Shown piece after piece: positions 61,194 to 64,000 of a stretch of 64,000 nt of DNA (position 1 is the stretch's first letter; each line of letters opens with the position of its first letter). Both the position numbers and the translations under genes were made by a program. The notes under the pieces are model-generated. The model worked only from the letters and a program-made list of their open reading frames with translations, was not told the DNA's origin and did not search any database. The stretch comes from Bacteroidales bacterium (lineage in GTDB: Bacteria > Bacteroidota > Bacteroidia > Bacteroidales > UBA4417): the NCBI GenBank assembly GCA_016707785.1, contig JADJGZ010000021.1, positions 1-64,000 of the forward strand. Reading direction: 5' to 3'.

Positions 61194-62179
61194 TAATCCA
61201 CTACAAGCCTGAGACCTTCGAGAAATAGTTTCAGATTAAGGGTCTTGGTTGCCGGAGCATTAATTGTGAGTATTCCTGAAATATTGGTTGTTCCATTCCA
61301 GAAGCCTCCATTAAATCCACCATATACATAGCTGCTATTTCCAAACTGGAACCTGGTTGCATAATAGTAAGTGCCGGCACTGGTGATCGCAGTACCTAAA
61401 TCAGCCTTGAACTCATCGTTGTCGCCTGATTGTCCGAAGAATGGAGCCGATACCCAGTTGGTCCATGTATTGGGGTCAGAATTGGTTGTGCTGTAACCGA
61501 TCCATGCCTGTAATCCATAGGTAGCACCTGCCGGTGAAGTTATGCCATTAGGAATGTAAGCCTGGGCATAAACATCATATGCATCTCCAATATTTATGGA
61601 ACCAGTTCCCGGCCATTGCAGGTTAGCCCAATTAATGGAGCCACCCCAGGTGTCGTTGATGGTAGTATTACCTGATACTGAAGCTAAACGATTGGAACCA
61701 CCGGTGTATTCTCCACCGCCCCATCCTGCATTTTTGAAATACTTATATTCATAGGTTCCATTTGGCAATACAAGAGCAATAGTATAGGTTAGCGTTGTTC
61801 CAACCTGAGTCATCAGTAAGGCAGGATTTGTACCGGGTTCATTCCAGACAGCACCAGGGAAATTGCCGGCCAGGTAAACCTGGTCACTTCCCGGAGTGAA
61901 TCCGGCTGCAGTCGACATATCAACATTCATGGTAACAATAGAGGCTTCACTCGTTGTAAACGTCATGTCCTCACCATACATGGTTAAGCCTGATGTTGTG
62001 AGTCCGCGGGCCCTGTAATGATAAACCGTAGATGGCAATAATCCGCTGAGATTTGCAGAAATGGCAGTGTTTAAAGACCCTGAAACTGAAGATGGAGAAG
62101 CTGCAACCGTGTACCCATAGGAGTTTGAGGTTCCATAATCGTAATAAGTGTTAACATCGTAATTGGCTGCATTCACCAT
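61193..62179 (-). CDS. Middle modules of the beta-helix surface protein (frameshifted)
   Basis: A 328-residue frame. Order: a fibronectin-III-like module (YYDYGTSNSYGYTVAASPSS to STVYHYRARGLT, about residues 8-75); a carbohydrate-binding-like beta-sandwich (VYLAGNFPGAVWNEPGTNPA to GTYEYKYFKNAGW, about 95-150) resembling starch-binding/CBM20- or CBM48-type folds; a larger beta domain (INIGDAYDVYAQAYIPNG, YYYATRFQFGNSSYVYGG, about 185-300); and LNLKLFLEGL at the end. Both ends are frameshift junctions (62176-62177 and 61210-61211), so it is not an independent gene. Confidence 0.75.
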   Translation of the reverse strand: MVNAANYDVNTYYDYGTSNSYGYTVAASPSSVSGSLNTAISANLSGLLPSTVYHYRARGLTTSGLTMYGEDMTFTTSEASIVTMNVDMSTAAGFTPGSDQVYLAGNFPGAVWNEPGTNPALLMTQVGTTLTYTIALVLPNGTYEYKYFKNAGWGGGEYTGGSNRLASVSGNTTINDTWGGSINWANLQWPGTGSINIGDAYDVYAQAYIPNGITSPAGATYGLQAWIGYSTTNSDPNTWTNWVSAPFFGQSGDNDEFKADLGTAITSAGTYYYATRFQFGNSSYVYGGFNGGFWNGTTNISGILTINAPATKTLNLKLFLEGLRLVVD

Positions 62180-64000
62180 TCGCTTGAACAGTTGCTGACT
62201 GATAAGTTACAGCAGTGGCTGAACTAGTAACAACAACAGGATCAATGGCAAATTCATAGGCACCAATGTCTGGAGGATTACTTCTGGATGTTCCTGCAAA
62301 GTCAGTAGGTACGCCCGGTATATAGGAACCGGCATTATTCATGGCTGTAGTTGTAGGGAACAGGTTGGAAGGAGAGGTAAATTGTGGGTCTATGGTAAGT
62401 GAGTTGGCTTCCTGTGCTGTATATGCCTGCCAGGATGCGAGTGTTGGGAAGTCGAATTCGATTCCGAGTCCATTGGTATATTTCTGTGCTATATGAGCAT
62501 TTGTGCCATCAATAAAATAATCATTATTATTGATGATACTAAACATTGAAGGTGGAGTACTGATCATTATTCCATAAGCTTTTCCATATCCGGGGGCTCC
62601 TCCTCCAAGGGTGGTCATTGAATTCCGTAGTATGTTGTTTCGTATTTCAAAGTTTCCTCCTGTTGCCTGGTAATAAAATCCTAAACAAGCTGAAGAAGCA
62701 TCCCATGAGGCTGCAGGAGATAGATAGGCACCTGTAAGGCTTATGGAATTGTGTAATATTTTGACATTTCCCCCGCTACGGAAAAACATTCCATAGGTGA
62801 TGTTTTGTCCTACTCCCGGATTAATCCCTGGAGAATGAATGTCATAAATGAGGTTGTTTGAAATCTCAGTTACAGTGGATGCATCAGAGGTGGCAAACCA
62901 TAACCCTGAAACTCCCCATCCATCATCAGATGAACGCCAGAAAGTATGAATCTTATTCTTTTGTACCTTGGTATTCGTTGATAAGGGTCCTAAATAAACT
63001 CCGGTTTGGCCGGTATTCAGTGAACTGCCTGGAGGGCCCATAATCTCATTATTGCTGATCACTGTATTATCAGCATACTCGAGATAAATCCCTATTCTGG
63101 TTACTGCAATCGAATCATAAATTGAACCAATCAGGTTATTGGTAATCTGGAAATTTCGCAGGATATTTCCACTAACACCTTTTATGGAAATGGCATCAAA
63201 AGCACTGGTAATGTGATTGTTGTCAAATATTACATTCTCATGCCCACCTCCTGTATTAGGAACCATGATAGCACTATTTCCAGCTGATGCATGAATAGGT
63301 TTAATCCTGATATTGCAGTTTTTGATTGTGACATTGGTGACTGGGTTGGATCCGCCGCTATTACGTATAGATATTGTATAGTTTTCCAATGCGGTTTCAT
63401 TATTCGCAATACTCGGATCCCTGGTGTTGCTATTTATTGGATCTTCAATGGTGAAATAGTCTATTCCATTCAAATCAAACAATCCAGTTGGTACGCTTCC
63501 TGATATTACAGTGGTCATATCTTCATTTGGTCGCAACGTCAATGTGTTTGTAGAACTTGAACCAGGATTTGATACAAAGTTGATAGGGAAGGTTTCAGAA
63601 GGATAAGTGGGGTCATCCAGAAGTAAGGTTAGTGGTCCACTGATGAATTTGGTGCTGATATCGATTGCAGCAGCGGTGATAGTTGTATAGTCTTTCCCTA
63701 CTCCCACATGGTAAACCCCTGAGATCCCCTGCATAACAGTATAGGTTGAAGGAGGAACTGGAGGGGTGGAACATGAAGGCGGGTTAATTGAAAACCCACT
63801 TGCTCCGGGTAAGGGGTAAGAGGTTGCATTCGGTATTGTAGCATTATCCTGAGCAACAATATAGTATGAAACAAGATCGCCAACGCTTGTTCCTGCTCCA
63901 AAAGCAAATGAATATGTGGAACCGCTTACCCAATTTGCCACAGCAGGTAGCCATGCGCCGGAATTAATCTGCCAGTATAAAACCGGAAGTCCTGTACCGG
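62151..64000 (-). CDS. Right-handed beta-helix surface protein, N-terminus beyond window
   Basis: The frame is open to the window edge: GLPVLYWQINSGAWLP precedes the GTG that might be taken as a start at 63941. Visible order: a beta domain ending VSYYIVAQDNATIPN; VGVGKDYTTITAA, introducing a long right-handed parallel beta-helix of the pectate-lyase type (about 330 residues, with repeated INNxI and VTNVTIKNCNIRI turns, e.g. DNNHITSAFDAISIKG); the closing NNAGSYIPGVPTDFAGTSR; then a fibronectin-like module, read as far as VQANG before the frameshift at 62176-62177. Probably a large T9SS-exported adhesin or carbohydrate-active surface protein. Confidence 0.8.
   Translation of the reverse strand, partial: GTGLPVLYWQINSGAWLPAVANWVSGSTYSFAFGAGTSVGDLVSYYIVAQDNATIPNATSYPLPGASGFSINPPSCSTPPVPPSTYTVMQGISGVYHVGVGKDYTTITAAAIDISTKFISGPLTLLLDDPTYPSETFPINFVSNPGSSSTNTLTLRPNEDMTTVISGSVPTGLFDLNGIDYFTIEDPINSNTRDPSIANNETALENYTISIRNSGGSNPVTNVTIKNCNIRIKPIHASAGNSAIMVPNTGGGHENVIFDNNHITSAFDAISIKGVSGNILRNFQITNNLIGSIYDSIAVTRIGIYLEYADNTVISNNEIMGPPGSSLNTGQTGVYLGPLSTNTKVQKNKIHTFWRSSDDGWGVSGLWFATSDASTVTEISNNLIYDIHSPGINPGVGQNITYGMFFRSGGNVKILHNSISLTGAYLSPAASWDASSACLGFYYQATGGNFEIRNNILRNSMTTLGGGAPGYGKAYGIMISTPPSMFSIINNNDYFIDGTNAHIAQKYTNGLGIEFDFPTLASWQAYTAQEANSLTIDPQFTSPSNLFPTTTAMNNAGSYIPGVPTDFAGTSRSNPPDIGAYEFAIDPVVVTSSATAVTYQSATVQANGECSQLRC

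Overview
The window looks like chromosomal DNA of an anaerobic member of the Bacteroidota (Bacteroidales-type, probably environmental). The evidence is: several secreted proteins with type IX secretion (T9SS) C-terminal sorting domains; the Bacteroidota promoter signature TTTG-N19-TAnnTTTG in front of rplM and its -7 half before many other genes; an FtsZ tail ending in DNVD; a division/wall cluster lacking murF and ddl, as is usual in this phylum; a glycine-lipid acyltransferase pair; and a one-chain pyruvate:ferredoxin oxidoreductase. No rRNA, tRNA, CRISPR array, prophage or insertion sequence was recognised.

Layout. 1-3.7 kb (minus): a membrane-protein/winged-helix regulator operon whose DUF4153-type membrane protein is split by a frameshift, and whose regulator gene directly abuts an array of 7-bp repeats. 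3.7-4.3 kb: a gene-free stretch of low-complexity DNA, including a 17-unit array in strict 7-bp register next to the rplM promoter. 4.3-7.3 kb (plus): rplM-rpsI-rpsB-tsf, closed by a terminator. 7.3-23.6 kb (minus): yqeY-like gene and the dcw cluster, transcribed mraZ-rsmH-ftsL-ftsI-murE-mraY-murD-ftsW-murG-murC-ftsQ-ftsA-ftsZ, with a triple-repeat MraZ operator upstream. 23.9-26.4 kb (plus): glsA-glsB and the GTPase yihA. 26.4-28.4 kb (minus): biotin carrier protein and carboxyltransferase. 28.6-34.2 kb: TPR histidine kinase, MmcQ/YjbR protein, thioredoxin lipoprotein, MutS2.

34.2-42.3 kb is the most unusual part: a TPR-CHAT protease-like lipoprotein, a secreted protein carrying both dockerin-like and cohesin-like modules, a sigma-70-family factor translationally overlapping a membrane TPR/anti-sigma-like protein, and another T9SS protein. 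42.4-47.3 kb: a dihydroorotate dehydrogenase-like gene divergent from nifJ. 47.5-53.7 kb: a secreted propeller-like protein, SppA, folK, a deoxynucleoside kinase, and a membrane histidine kinase coupled to a secreted sialidase-like protein.

53.7-64 kb (minus): an outer-membrane beta-barrel gene and three large T9SS-type adhesin/propeller/beta-helix genes, every one broken by frameshifts. I count eight apparent single-base indels here against two in the preceding 53 kb. This means either a local drop in sequence quality or real decay or variation of surface proteins. The last gene runs off the window. Functionally, the first half supplies translation, cell division and wall synthesis; the second half is envelope signalling, proteolysis, secretion and fermentative pyruvate metabolism.
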